Shown here piece by piece: positions 24,297 through 35,225 of a stretch of DNA of 64,000 bases. The stretch spans positions 3,472,501-3,536,500 of the forward strand of contig CAMRHE010000169.1 in the NCBI GenBank assembly GCA_947044405.1, given 5' to 3'. Both the position numbers and the translations under genes were made by a program. Below the pieces are notes generated by a model. That model had not been told where the DNA came from. It saw only the letters and a list, made by a program, of their open reading frames with translations, and did not search any database. The stretch is from Leptodactylus fallax (taxonomy: Eukaryota; Chordata; Amphibia; Anura; Leptodactylidae). Numbering within the stretch: the stretch's first letter is position 1; each line of letters starts with the position of its first letter.

Positions 24297-25442
24297 ATGT
24301 GTTTTATGGTGACTTTATTACTATTCTTTACTATTTTGGCTCTCTTGTACTCTGTATAGTCTGTGCTAAATAAGTTGCTGCCTTAGTGGTTCTTGTGATA
24401 TGATATTTTTTCACAAAGGTATTTTCTGCCTTTTTGCTGGAGGGTGGAAAAAAGCGAACAGTAAAATAAATAATGATTAAAAAATATGAAAAATGATCAT
24501 GAACCATGACTAAACTTTGATAAAGCCCCAACACAATTCCCCTAAGTAGGCCATATTGTATATCTGAATAAACACTATAAATTATCGGACACAAAATAAA
24601 TTCTAATTTAGGGCTCTTTTATGTGATAAATTAAAGTCTAAATTTAAAAGGGTTCTCTGTGAATAGGCCAGGATCCCTGACATTTCTTTTTATTTTTTAT
24701 TTTTTGTCCTATTCCTGGAGAACCTGTGTATGAAAAAAATGTCATATAAAATTAAAAACTTTATTCATATTTGTCTCATTTATGATCCATAGCTGGTTTT
24801 GGATTCAAAAACTGCATAAAAAAACCTGGACATGTGTTTAGAATATTTCAAAAAGTTATGGTTGTTTTTTTCAGCAAGAAAAAATCGCTAAAACCATCTA
24901 GTCATTAAGGCCAATAGTAGGTGGGGGATTAGGGTTTTTTTTTAAAACAAATATGTCTTGCTTGTTGCAAATGTGCCCCAAGAACTCCAAAATTTTGATA
25001 TATGACATCATTATTCATTAAGTGAATAAAACAAAGGAAAACTTAATGACTGACATTTTAATTATATGTGACTATATGTAAAAGACCCCTCACTGCCACT
25101 AAGATGTCTTGCTTAAGAGCATATTACTTGTTGATCACTTTTAAAATCTCTCTGTGCTAAACCACTTTACAAACAAAGACGTACAATTGAAGAAATGCTC
25201 TGTCACCTGGACTGACCTCATGCAATGCAGATCCCACATGTAGCAATGAGAGATCAGCAGGGGATACATGTCAACTTCTGCACTGTAGTAGAAATTATGG
25301 TGGGGGGTCCTGTCTGAAGCTGGGGGAGATTTACTGGGGGAGTGTCTTAACTGGAAGGATCACCCTCTCAGACACACATTGCTTGCAGAATGATACACAG
25401 GAGCAGAACAGCACTAGGAAGGAGTTGAATTCACCTCTGACC
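24297..25442. promoter_or_regulatory. Region immediately upstream of ANOS1 exon 1
   Basis: No gene is seen. It should hold the 5' UTR and perhaps the promoter, but I see no CpG island; a weak TATA-like string (CTATATGTAAAAG) is at 25072. TTGCTTGCAG at 25379-25388 could be a splice acceptor for exon 1, in which case the promoter lies further upstream, possibly beyond this region. Assignment is by position only. Confidence 0.3.
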
Positions 25443-25634
25443 ATGCCTAAAGATTTCCTCAATGGTAAAAATGTACTGTTCTTGCTTTATGGCATTATGG
25501 TTGTTGCTGCAGGAAAGAGAGTGGAGAAGATGGATGGAGGGGACACTGATAAGAAAATAATACTGGCCAGATGTACATCACGATGCTTGACCCTACACAT
25601 CACACAGCTGTCTGCCACTTTCACCAATCTACAG
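25443..25634 (+). CDS. ANOS1: Anosmin-1 coding exon 1 (start, signal peptide, first cysteines)
   Basis: First coding exon of anosmin-1, a secreted extracellular-matrix glycoprotein that binds heparan sulfate and FGFR1 and guides olfactory and GnRH neurons (family knowledge). It encodes residues 1-64. The chosen ATG at 25443 begins MPKDFLNGKN, followed by a hydrophobic core (residues 11-22, VLFLLYGIMVVA) that looks like a signal peptide cleaved near residue 24. The segment ARCTSRCLTLHITQL matches the start of the cysteine-rich region in human anosmin-1 (ARCASRCLSLQITRI, from memory). The exon ends after CTACAG at a GTAACT donor in phase 0, the phase the next exon needs. The frame is open for 20 codons upstream of the ATG but has no earlier ATG. 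A possible acceptor (TTGCTTGCAG) lies about 55 bases upstream, so an upstream non-coding exon is possible. Confidence 0.88.
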
Positions 25635-26907
25635 GTAACTGGATCATCTGCTCTTTTTCATTTCTAAAAACACATCTTGATCCTGTAATATTGTATTCGA
25701 AACACTTCAGATGGCCATATGATAGTTGTAACCATGAATATTGTGTTTAGGAATTCATGTATAAGACATCTATGAAGGCAAAAATAACTGGACAAACATG
25801 GGAGCAGTCCATTACATTTAGTAGTCTGTTAGACATGAGGTTGATGCTTTATGATACATTAGAGACAAATGTGTCTGCAACATAATAGTACTTTATCTGT
25901 TCTTTTTCAGTACTTACATTACTACTAGAACTATAAACTTATATTTAAGCTGTCTTCATATCTGTCGCAGAGGCTCTGTTAAGAGTCTAATTTCAAAATA
26001 CCATCAAAACTCACATACGAAAAAGTTCTGCAAGCAGAATATCATCCGGCAAAAAGATGGACATGGAAATGGATAGTGGAAATCCAACAGTGGTCCATTG
26101 AATCCATTTCTGTCCATCATATGCCATATAACAAAACAGAAGAGTAATAATCACAATGGAGATGTGAAGACAGCCTAATATTCCACTTTATATCTCCATC
26201 GCACTGATATTTGCTGTATGCCCATTATCATTCTGTCAGTTGCTCCCTGGTTCCTTCTTACCGACAGATTTTAAAGAACAGAACCATATTTAATTGTTTA
26301 AACATTTAAAAGTTAAACATTTTTGCAAATACGGTATAAATAATTAAAAAATATGCAGAGTTTTAAAGATTTTCTTTCTCCATCTTAGTGGTGACAATCT
26401 GCTGTCTTGATAGGTTGTCAATGGATATGACCATAAATGCAGGAACTTCCTATGGTCTCACGAGAAACCTAGCCTTGATTTCTTTATTGTGAACAGACAG
26501 GGACACTGCATGAGCAAGAAGATAACCCGGCCACAATAAGGGAATCATGGCTGGGGTTCTGACAAGGACCAGACCATAGAAAGTTCCTGCATCCATGGTT
26601 GTATCCATTGCCAGTTTATCAACGAAAAGACTGTCATCACTAAGATGACTAGAAGAAATATTTAAAATGCTGCAGAATTTTTAATTACTTATATTTGCAA
26701 AAATGATTATTTTTAGTTGTCCACACAGATATAAATATGCTTATGTTCATGCAAAAACACATTTATACTGCAGTATTCGCAGCATTAATGGTTGTATAAA
26801 ATGTGACACTTTGTAAACTGCTGCTAAGGAAGAACTGAGAAGCAAGTGACACAAATGTAAATGGCATACATGAAATCACAGCAACAGTAGAACTTTACAT
26901 ACTTTAA

Positions 26908-27269
26908 GGCTAAGTCCCCACATAGTGGACCGCAGCAAAAAAAATGCTGCAGGAAAATCCGTGATGGCAACGCATTGCAGTTTTTCCCGAAGCGCTTTTC
27001 ACAGAAAGTCCGCAGAGGTTTCCTTTGCGAACTTTCTGTTTCCATTATACCTATAGGGAAACTGCCGGCATTTCCGCAGATATAGTTGACATGCTGTGAT
27101 TTCCAAAACAGTTTTTGAAATTGCAGCATGTCCACTGCGCGTATTTTTCCGCAAGGTGTGGATGGGATTCGCTAGTCACCTTGCAGTGACTGTAAAACAC
27201 CGCGTTTTTTTACGCAGCATTTCTGCGGCGGTCAAATTGTGGTGTTTACAAAACATTCGGCCCCGTGCC
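26908..27269. mobile_element. GGCCCCACG-family MITE, copy 3
   Basis: TTAA at both borders (26904-26907, 27270-27273). Starts GGCTAAGTCCCCACATAGTG and ends CGGCCCCGTGCC. Contains the family's GCAGC-A-rich and TTTCTGTTTCCATTATACCT segments. Confidence 0.8.
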
Positions 27270-27273
27270 TTAA

Positions 27274-27462
27274 GGGGTTATCCAGTTTCTAATATTGATT
27301 AAATATCCTTAAGTACCAAAGCCTGCCACTACAAAACATACGGCGAGTGAGCAGTGCAGCTCCCAGGATGTACGCATTACCGGGAGCCACGATGTTCCCA
27401 AACAGAAGATTTGCAGGTATCTAAGGATAGACCATCAATACTAGAAACTGGGTAATCCTTTA
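27274..27462. mobile_element. Foldback MITE next to copy 3
   Basis: Left GGGGTTATCCAGTTTCTAAT and right, read inward, AAGGATTACCCAGTTTCTAG are inverted copies. The left border is TTAA; the right is TTAC, so the duplication is imperfect or mutated. It shares its left TTAA with the preceding MITE. Confidence 0.65.
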
Positions 27463-28446
27463 CATTGAACCTGTCCCCAAAACAAAACTGCAATATAAAA
27501 ACATCGAGTGCTTCAGTGTCCAGTGGTATTATGTGCAAGTTATAGGGAGCTGTCCTGGTGGTTTTAATGAAAAAATAAATATATTGACATGGCATGTGGT
27601 GTCATCACAGAGCACTGTCACGCCCTATTATTACCAAACCATTTGTTTATATACGTACAAAAACAGGTTAGACGCACTACAGCTATGAAACAATAGAATA
27701 CTAGTATACTAACTATTCTTCAGTGCTCCATGGTATCATGGGTTCGACAAGCAAAAACAAGATGCAGTACATATCACTGATGTGGTAGCACTGCACTCTG
27801 CCAATTATTCAGCACTTATGTTGTCAATGAAACATGATCCAATTGATATTTGGAAATTTTGGAGGCCAAGTTAGCACCTTGAACTCTTTGTCATGTTTCT
27901 GAACAACAATAGAGTCCACTATTATTAGCTGCTGCAATATTTAGGTAGGTGTTTGGTAACATCCTTATGAATGTAGAACATCCAATTCTGATGACATCTC
28001 TTCCCCAGGTAAGGGATACACCTGCACCCAGCTGTCTGCATGCTGTAAAAGATTAATCAGGTCAAGCCAACTTCCTCCATTGTTTCATCGTACATTCCTG
28101 ATACTTGTGTGCCTATTGTAGACCTTTCTATTAGCATTTTAGGCTACAATAGCTCTTCTGTGAAATCATAAACTAATGGGTCCTGGGGGCCCTTGATCTT
28201 GTCACCAGTTGTCCTTCCTTCCTCGGTGCAACAACTGCAAACCAGGAACAAAACCTGACTTTTAAGATATGCTCTCATATGCACACCTAAGGTACAGCTA
28301 CACGCTTTGGCAACTGTGGATGGCTGGGCTTTGGCCAATGGCAGATTGAGATTGATAGTAATATCTCACTGTGCAGTCATTGGCCACTGTTGATGACCAT
28401 GGATTTAACCACATGTGTTTCCTTGATTGTTTGGTTGTAGTCTTTA

Positions 28447-28750
28447 AAGGGGTTTTCAAGTCCCAAACCCCAATCCACAGGATAATTCATCAGTATGTGA
28501 TCTGTTGGTGTCTGACACCCAGACCCTGCACAGATCATCTGTTGCATCAGCCTCCAGAAGCTGTCAGTGGACAGGGGGCTCGTGTAGCACTGTTCCTATA
28601 CAAGTAATGCACTTCTTCCCCATCCACTAGCAGCTTTTGGCACCCAGAGGCTGCTGCACCAGCTGAACTGTGCAGGGTCTGGATGTCAGACACGGACAGA
28701 TAGAATACTGATTAACTATCCTGTGAACAGGTCATCAATATGAAAACATG
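28447..28750. repeat. Degraded AAAGGGGTT-type element
   Basis: Left AAAGGGGTTTTCAAGTC and right, read inward, AAAGGTGTTTTCTGGCC are inverted, with complementary interior (CTGCACAGATCATC / GCAGGGTCTGGATGTC). TTAA precedes the left end but does not follow the right one. Confidence 0.5.
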
Positions 28751-28778
28751 ACTTGAGGCCAGAAAACACCTTTCGACT

Positions 28779-29195
28779 AAGGCCTCGCGACACTTTTCGA
28801 AATCGCAACCTGTCTGCTGCACATATTTTCCCGTAAAGAATCCCATTCACATTGCTGTGACTATAAAAGGTCACGTTTTTTCTGCGGCGTTTCCGCCGCA
28901 GGCAAATCGCAGCATTTATGCCATGAGGGGCTCTGGCCTTAGTCTAAGGCCCCACGTTACTGAACGCAGCTAAAAAATGCAGCAAATTTTCTTCCCTTAT
29001 TAAATTAATTGGGAAAACGAAAGTCTTTCTGCAGGTAAACAAATGCTGCGTTTTTTTGTTTGTTTGTTTGTTTTTTAAAAGGCAGCTTTTACACTGCTTT
29101 TTTTTTCGCAATGTGTGGATGAAATTGGCCAGAATCTCATTCACTCTGCTGGTTTCCACAGCAAGAAAAACTATACTTTTCCATATTGTGGGGCC
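28779..29195. mobile_element. Two adjoining GGCCCCACG-family MITEs, copies 4 and 5
   Basis: A partial copy (28779-28939, GGCCTCGCGACAC to GGGGCTCTGGCC) is followed, after TTAGTCTAA, by a fuller copy (28948-29195) that starts GGCCCCACGTTACTGAACGC and ends CATATTGTGGGGCC. The junction suggests one inserted beside the other. Confidence 0.7.
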
Positions 29196-29277
29196 TTAGC
29201 TTTAATGTTGTGGCTCATTTCATTTAGTTCATGCATTCATGTCATCTGCCTCTTACTATCTGATGCATGCTGTATAG

Positions 29278-29612
29278 CAGTGGATCCCAACCTTTTTTCC
29301 ACCAGGGACCAGTTTGAAACAAGACCATTTTTTCCACGGTCCAGCAGGGCACCGGGTGGGTCGGGTTTGGGGTGGGGTAGGGGCTTTGGTTATATGGGGG
29401 TGGGATTATGGAGGGGGTTGGATTTTAGCAGCGCTATACAGCGCTGGCTGTGGTGCTGGCGGGACCATGGTGTACAGCGCTGTAGACCAGGTCCCCGCCT
29501 GTGGCCAGATCGCCGATCCCGCCCCACCACGCCCCACATAATATGCTGTGTTAATGTGGCCAGCCTGCCTCCCCGCGGCCCCGGTCCGCAGAGCGGTAGT
29601 TGGGGTCCCCTG
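29278..29612. mobile_element. Small hAT element 3 with perfect duplication
   Basis: A perfect 8-bp duplication CTGTATAG flanks it (29270-29277, 29613-29620). The left end is CAGTGGATCCCAACCTTTTT; the right end, read inward, is CAGGGGACCCCAACTACC. It is 335 bp and GC-rich in the middle, with no transposase. It lies about 115 bases from ANOS1 exon 2. Confidence 0.88.
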
Positions 29613-29735
29613 CTGTATAGAACAGACAATTGTACAGGCCAGGCTTGTTTCTGAAAATTTTCTTTGAATACGCTTATTGTATGAAATGGAATGATATATG
29701 TTATTGATTTTCTAATCCTTTTTTTTTTTTTTTAG

Positions 29736-29783
29736 AATGATGACATTTTGACATGGTGTGGAAATAACCGGAGGTGTTCACAA
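29736..29783 (+). CDS. ANOS1: Anosmin-1 coding exon 2 (cysteine-rich region)
   Basis: A 48-base exon encoding 16 residues (65-80), NDDILTWCGNNRRCSQ. This matches the human segment NNGSLVWCQNHKQCSK in length and in both cysteine positions. It is preceded by a long pyrimidine tract ending TTTTTTAG and followed by a consensus donor GTGAGT. Both borders are phase 0, joining exon 1 and exon 3 without a shift. The exon is too short to stand out by open-frame length and was found by splice sites plus similarity. Confidence 0.88.
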
Positions 29784-30262
29784 GTGAGTAAAATGTTGCA
29801 GATTTTCAGAACAGTTGGCCTTGATAGATGTATATGGCCTTATTAACACTGAAATTCTGCTACTATCAACATTCCAGTATTCTACTTGCCTGACCCTATG
29901 ATCGTATACTTGCAGACAGGGGACCTAACATAGACGCTCAGGTCTGCTCAGTGATCGTGCCTTTTACAGGAGTATGATATTACATTACAGGCAATAATAC
30001 AAAATTCCTGTGGCCCCAATTTTGTTGTCCATTTTGGACACTTTTTACTTGTTAGAAGGATACCTTGACAATAGGGTGAGAATATAAAATGGCCCTCTCT
30101 GAAACACTCAGTGAATAACTTTGGACAATCCTTGAAGAAATGCTGATCACATAGTGTCCCACCGGTATGACCCTCAGAATTCAACTGTAATCTGTGGTTA
30201 AACTTTGCAGTAAGTAGTCAATTTCCCATGTACACAGTGCTCATTCACAGGTTGTCTATGTA

Positions 30263-30425
30263 AGGCCGGGGCCCCACTTGACATTTTACAGTCCCTGCAA
30301 AGTGAATGAGATTCTAGCGAATCCCATCCACACATTGCAGAAAAATACACACAGCATGTCAATTATACCTTCAGAAGCGCTGGCGGTTTCCTTTTAGGTA
30401 TAATTGAAACAGAAAGTCTCCAGTA
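30263..30425. mobile_element. GGCCCCACG-family MITE, copy 6 (partial)
   Basis: Starts GGCCGGGGCCCCACTTGACA after TAA. It shares GCGAATCCCATCCACACATT and TATAATTGAAACAGAAAGTC with other copies but lacks a clear right end. Confidence 0.65.
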
Positions 30426-30639
30426 TACAAAAAAAAAAACAGACACTTTTTTTTTTTATAAATGAAATCTATGTAAAATGGATGCCAATGGATGCTCATC
30501 CATTGGCATCAATTTGTATCCGTTTTGAGCATATCCATTAAAATGGATCCGTTATGTGGATGATAAAAATGTGAAGTGAGCATAGCCTACCTATTTATTT
30601 TGCTTAAATAAGTATGTGCATAAGTAAATCTTTGCTTTC

Positions 30640-30850
30640 ATATAGCACCAACATATTCTGCAACGCTTTACAAATATTGTCAGCACTGTCCAAAATAGGG
30701 CTCACAATCTAAAATCAGTATGTCTTTGGAGTGTGGGAGGAAGCCCACACAAACATGGGGAGAACATACAAACTCCTTGCAGATGTTTTCCTTGGCTGGA
30801 TTCAAACCCTGGACTCCAGCGCTGCAGGGCAACAGTGCTAACCAATACTG
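30640..30850. repeat. Old vertebrate interspersed repeat
   Basis: Contains GGAGTGTGGGAGGAAGCCCA, GGGGAGAACATACAAACTCC and GACTCCAGCGCTGCAGGGC, a pattern that recurs in many vertebrate genomes. I recognise the pattern but not with certainty its family name. The open frame across it is not a gene. Confidence 0.6.
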
Positions 30851-32979
30851 GGTAAGTCCAGACTGTTCATCACTCTGGCCAAGTGATGAACAGTCTCAAT
30901 AGGGGACTCGCCTTTATTAAAGAGGTATTCCTATCTTGGCATGTATGGCTATATCCATAGAATATGTCATAAATACTTAACAGATACTTGAGAATAGGCC
31001 CTTTTCGTGGCCATGAATGAGTAAAAGCGGGTTGCGCATGCTCTAGTCTCTCTATTCATCTGTACTTTAGGAATATAGCCATAAATGGCAAGTTTGAAAT
31101 GCCGCTTTAAGTTTTTTTTTTTACAGTAGTTTTACTTTGCTGGTCCTTTACTCCAAAAAAATTAATATTTGCTCGAATGTAGGTCATCAATGGCCTGTAG
31201 TCGCCTTGTATAGATGATGATCATTATGTATTGCTTGTACATTGATGTATAATCTAGTACAAGCATTATTGGAAAGCTCTTCAAATAAAGAGAAACTCAT
31301 GGAAGGATTTATAATGTCTGCACTTCCTCTCAGACGATATGATGAATGCACAGAGATGGCGCTATATCTTTTTAGCACAAAGGTTGATTAATGGCAGTAA
31401 CTGCTGCTAGTGCAGACTTTATGGGTGTCTGACCAGATGTACTCTCCTATATATTTAAGTGAACAAATCTGCTTTTAATCCCCAGATCATGCTTTATTAT
31501 GTGGGTAAGTGTCCTTTGAATGTATTCTGGGATTAAGGAAGCGTCTGCCCTTCTCAGAGATAATGGACATGATATACAGAAGTTCACTGGATGTCGATGT
31601 GCTCAGAATATGTTGAGGCCTTTGTCTTTTATCTTCGGTGGTCTAAAACACAGTAACTCAGACCTCCAGTTAAAAAGGTTATCACAACAAGCTTAAGCAA
31701 GGAGACTTGCCATGTGGCTTGTATAGTGAAGTGTTGGAAGTCATAGGAGAATCCTCTAAGAACTATCTCAGGAATCCAGCAGAAACTCATCAGATGAATT
31801 TAGGAATATCACAGGAAGGTTTATAAAGTTTGGAAAGTTTTCTCAGTTATTGTACTTTTATGTTTTAGATATTTATTAAAATTGGACAATGGGGAATATT
31901 TCTTAAAAAAAAAAAAAAAAAAAAATTGGAGCAATTTTTAACTAACCAGGTAGGTTATGGAAATGTTGCGCACTGAACAAACTGAATCCACTGACTTCAT
32001 CAAGTTCTACTGAGGTGTCAGTGCTTTGTTGGGAAAATTAGCATGGCATTTAGATTTATTTTTCCATCTAAGGCTAAAACCCCACGTTGCGGAAACACAG
32101 CTTTTTTTGTTGCAGATTTTGTTGTGGTTTTTTGAGCCAAAGCCAGGAGTGGAATGAGCAGAAGGTAGAAGTATAAGAACTTCCTTTCCCTTACATCCTA
32201 CAGCAGCACAATATGGGGTATTTCTGCCCCTGTGTGCTGGTAGGACAGGCGGAACTTTTAATTAACATGAAATATGCATGACTACGCTAACCTACCTCCC
32301 CCCTTGTGTTTTTTTTTGTCCTGTGTGGTGGGACAGTTGGAGGGAGGTCTCTTTGGCTTCCCATAGAATTTGTTTTTTTTTTTCCTTACTTATTGTTTAC
32401 TTTCTTCTCTTCTCCCTCTGCTGAAGGGAATTACTTCTTGGTAGCTCGGGTCCTTGTTGCCCTGTTGTTCTACGTGCCCAGAGTTCCGTTGGTTGGCGGG
32501 CTTCATCGGGCTCTGCCGCAACCGGAAGTGACATCGGTCTTTTTTCTTCCCGGAACCTTTCTTTAGTTCCGGTTTTCCAGGGACGCAATTTCTGGCGGTA
32601 CCTATGGTGTGGCCTACTTTCGGTACTGTAAACATTTGAAAATGTGTATTTTTTTTATAGATTTTATTGCGTTCTTGGGCGGCTCTTTATTATTGTTAGC
32701 TACATTATTTCTGGAAGTGGCTTTGCTGCAGAAGTTTGAAGAGGAGGTTTTTTTTTTTATGCTTTCCATTGCTCCTCTACTTTTCCCCTCTATAAAGCCC
32801 CATAGTTCTTTGCTGTTGTGGGCTTGTCTCTCTTTGAGTCCGGCTCCTTATCCCTTGGAATTATTTGCCTGCTGCAAAGCGCTTCCGTGTTTGTCTGAAT
32901 CGCTTGATTCTCTAAAGGTATTTTCTTGCTATTATATTAGCTGTGTTTTACTGTCTGGTGACTTCTGGTTTCCTTATAG

Positions 32980-33573
32980 ATGTCCTCCTCAACCTCCGGT
33001 GCTGATGGTGATGACTGTAGAAGGAAAAGGTCCTCCAAACGCAAGCATTTGTCTTGTTTAGACTGTAATACTCCCTTGCCAGATGGGTATGAGTTTTCCC
33101 GCTGCCGTCAGTGCCGTGGACCCCCCTCTGATGAGCCATCTGTACGTGATATTGTCGTGTGGGTCAAGGAATATATGCAGGACTCCTTGCAGGAAATCCA
33201 GGACTCCATCTCGCAGATTTCCAAGAAACCTCGTGTGGAGAAGTAGACTCTGGTTCCTATTGAAGATTTCCAGGTGATTGACGAAACACTTTCATCTGAT
33301 GATATCTTGGAAGATTCCAGCAGACCTCTCTTTCCTCTTGAGAAGATAAATAGGCTGCTGAAGTCCATCCGGTCAAGGGACCGTGATGTTGACGGGGAAG
33401 CCTCCTGTTCCACCTCTAGGGGGCCTAGGGCCTACCAAGTGGACGAGTCACTGGAAAAACTCATGCTTGCGGAATGGAAACATCCGGAAAGAGCTCCCAT
33501 ACATTCCAGGAGATTTAGAACCTTGTTCCCTATTTGCGGAGTCCCAGCGGGATCGGTGGGGTCTCCCACCTAA
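32980..33573 (+). pseudogene. DIRS ORF1 (gag-like), broken
   Basis: The frame at 32980-33246 encodes 88 residues starting MSSSTSGADGDDCRRKRSSK, then HLSCLDCNTPLPDGYEFSRC and RQCRG: a basic patch and a CxxC...CxxC cluster that may bind a metal ion. It ends at a TAG; a continuing frame (33274-33573) reads SSDDILEDSSRPLFPLEKIN. Position just inside the left terminal repeat is that of the DIRS ORF1. Such proteins are thought to package element RNA. I recognise it by position and composition rather than by a strong motif. Confidence 0.65.
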
Positions 33574-33684
33574 AGTTTATATGCAGTGGCCAAGTTTTAC
33601 CGTCGTATGGTGGTCCCGGTGGATGATGGATCTAACCTCCAGGACCCCATGGATAGACACATAGACAGTACTCTCAGGAATGGT

Positions 33685-33960
33685 CTCTCAATCCAGATGT
33701 ATTCCATCAGATTACCCTGAAGTGGGGTCTCTCAGAAGTAGACCTCATGACGACCAGACTCAACGCCAAGGTAGAGACATTCTGTTCACTGTATCAGGAG
33801 GACTATCCCTTGGCAGTGGATGCCCTGTCCATCCCTTGGAGGTTCAGGCTGGCATACATCTTCCCTCCACTTTCCATGATACCAAAGGTATTGATGAAAA
33901 TCAGACAGGACCACGTCTCTGTGATAGCCATCATACCATTCTGGCCAAAAAGGACTTAGT
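33685..33960 (+). pseudogene. DIRS polyprotein fragment (RNase H end)
   Basis: The translation includes LNPDVFHQITLKWGLSEVDL, then MTTRLNAKVETFCSLYQEDY and AVDALSIPWRFRLAYIFPPL. This resembles the region after the reverse transcriptase in DIRS polyproteins (WG.P.VDLMATR, D.P.AVDAL, YAFPP; family knowledge). The frame ends at a stop before FAQLMYMSRETYW. The reverse transcriptase that should precede it is missing, so only the tail of the polyprotein remains. Confidence 0.7.
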
Positions 33961-34079
33961 TTGCCCAGCTCATGTACATGAGTCGAGAGACATATTGGAG
34001 GCTTCCCCCCACCCAGAACCTGGTTTCCCAAGGAAAACAGAAGTGCCAGGATCTGAGGAGATTCAACCTGACAGCCTGG

Positions 34080-35100
34080 AGGTTGAGCAGTCCCTACGGA
34101 GATTTAGTGGACTCTCAGAAGCCATCCTGAAGACTCTTTCCTGTGCCAGAGCAAAGTCTACCAAGAAAAGCTACCATAGGATAGGTAACATCTTCAAGCA
34201 GTGGTGCTCCAGAAGAGAAGCTGATAGTTCAAACCCTACTATGGCAGAAATTCTGGATTTTCTTCAAAGTGGCTTGGATACAGGCCTTTCTCCTTCTACT
34301 CTGAGGGTACAGGTTTCAGCCTTATCTGCCTGTTTAGGCAGATGATTGTCCCAGGATTCCCTTATTGTTGGATTCCTTAAGGGCGCTACGAGACTTAGAC
34401 CGGTGGTCTCAGCTCCAGTTCCCCAGTGGGATCTCTCAACTGTTCTTTCAGGTCTTTGTGGTCCTCCTTTTGAGCCTTTGGAGGATGTAGATCTTAAATT
34501 TCTTGCCTTTAAAACCACCTTTCTATTAGCCATCACTTAAGCCAAAAGGGTGAGTGAGCTCCAGGCTTTTTCTTCCAAGGAACCTTATATATCATTTTTT
34601 GCAGATAGGGTCCAACTTAAGTTTCTTCCTGGGTTTAACCCTAAGGTGCCTTCCTGCGACAATATTAACCAATTAGTCTCTTTACCTGTGTTTTTTCCAG
34701 CCCCTTCCTCTGAAGAGAAAAAACTTCACACACTAGATGTTGTGAGATGTCTCCAGATTTACCTCTTATGTACACGTTCCTTTAGGAGAGCCGATAATCT
34801 CCTTGTCAACATATATGGTAGAGACAAAGGTCTCAGAGCTTCAAAGCCTACCTTGTCTAGGTGGATCAAGGAGGCAATCAAAGTCTCTTTTTTTTGCTCA
34901 GGGGTTAGCTCCACCCGAATTTTGTACAGTCCATTCTACCAGGGCTGTATCAACCTCTTAGGCTGAGAACCAGGCCTTACCGCTGGATCAGATCTGTGCA
35001 GCTGCTTATTGGTCGTCTCACTTAACCTTTGTAAAACATTATCGACTAGATGTTTGGAGTGTTGTGGCGACTGCCTTTGGTCAGTCAGTCCTAGGTGTTG
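34080..35100 (+). pseudogene. DIRS tyrosine recombinase, degenerate
   Basis: The N-terminal core-binding part reads LSCARAKSTKKSYHRIGNIF (about 34135-34195) and SPSTLRVQVSALSACLGR. After stops and frame changes the catalytic part follows: LHTLDVVRCLQIYLLCTRSF, KPTLSRWIKEAIKV, then HSTR at 34932-34943 and FVKHYRLDV with the tyrosine at 35040-35042. HxxR plus a downstream tyrosine in one frame is the tyrosine recombinase active-site pattern. The enzyme would join circular element DNA to its target. Stops near 34345, 34538 and 34956 and a frameshift near 34890 make it inactive. Confidence 0.82.
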
Positions 35101-35143
35101 TAGAGCAGGAAAACCCTCCCTAAGGGAATTAATTGCTACATCG

Positions 35144-35225
35144 CCATATTGTGCTGCTGTAGGACGTAAGGGAATTGTTGATTATGATGTTAATCTGTTT
35201 TCCCTTAGTCCTAACAGCAGCACAA
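35144..35225. repeat. DIRS internal complementary region
   Basis: 35144-35174 is the reverse complement of the left outer edge 32186-32216 with one difference; 35175-35225 is the exact reverse complement of the right outer edge 35380-35430. The two edges are joined head to head here, as they would be in the circular intermediate. Confidence 0.93.

Larger units (their letters stand above)
25635..29735 (+). other. ANOS1: ANOS1 intron 1
   Basis: A 4.1-kb intron, GT...AG. It contains MITE copies at 26908-27269, 27274-27462, 28779-28939 and 28948-29195, a degraded AAAGGGGTT-type element at 28447-28750, and a small hAT at 29278-29612. The stretches 25635-26903 and 27463-28446 show nothing I can classify. 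Confidence 0.8.

Noticed and set aside
29115..29654. Open frame of 179 codons
   Set aside because: It runs across a MITE end and the whole small hAT element. The composition follows the GC-rich repeat and there is no similarity to a known protein.
32609..33061. Open frame of 150 codons upstream of the DIRS ORF1
   Set aside because: It overlaps the better-supported DIRS ORF1 frame, is Leu/Phe/Pro-rich from T- and C-rich DNA and has no recognisable motif.
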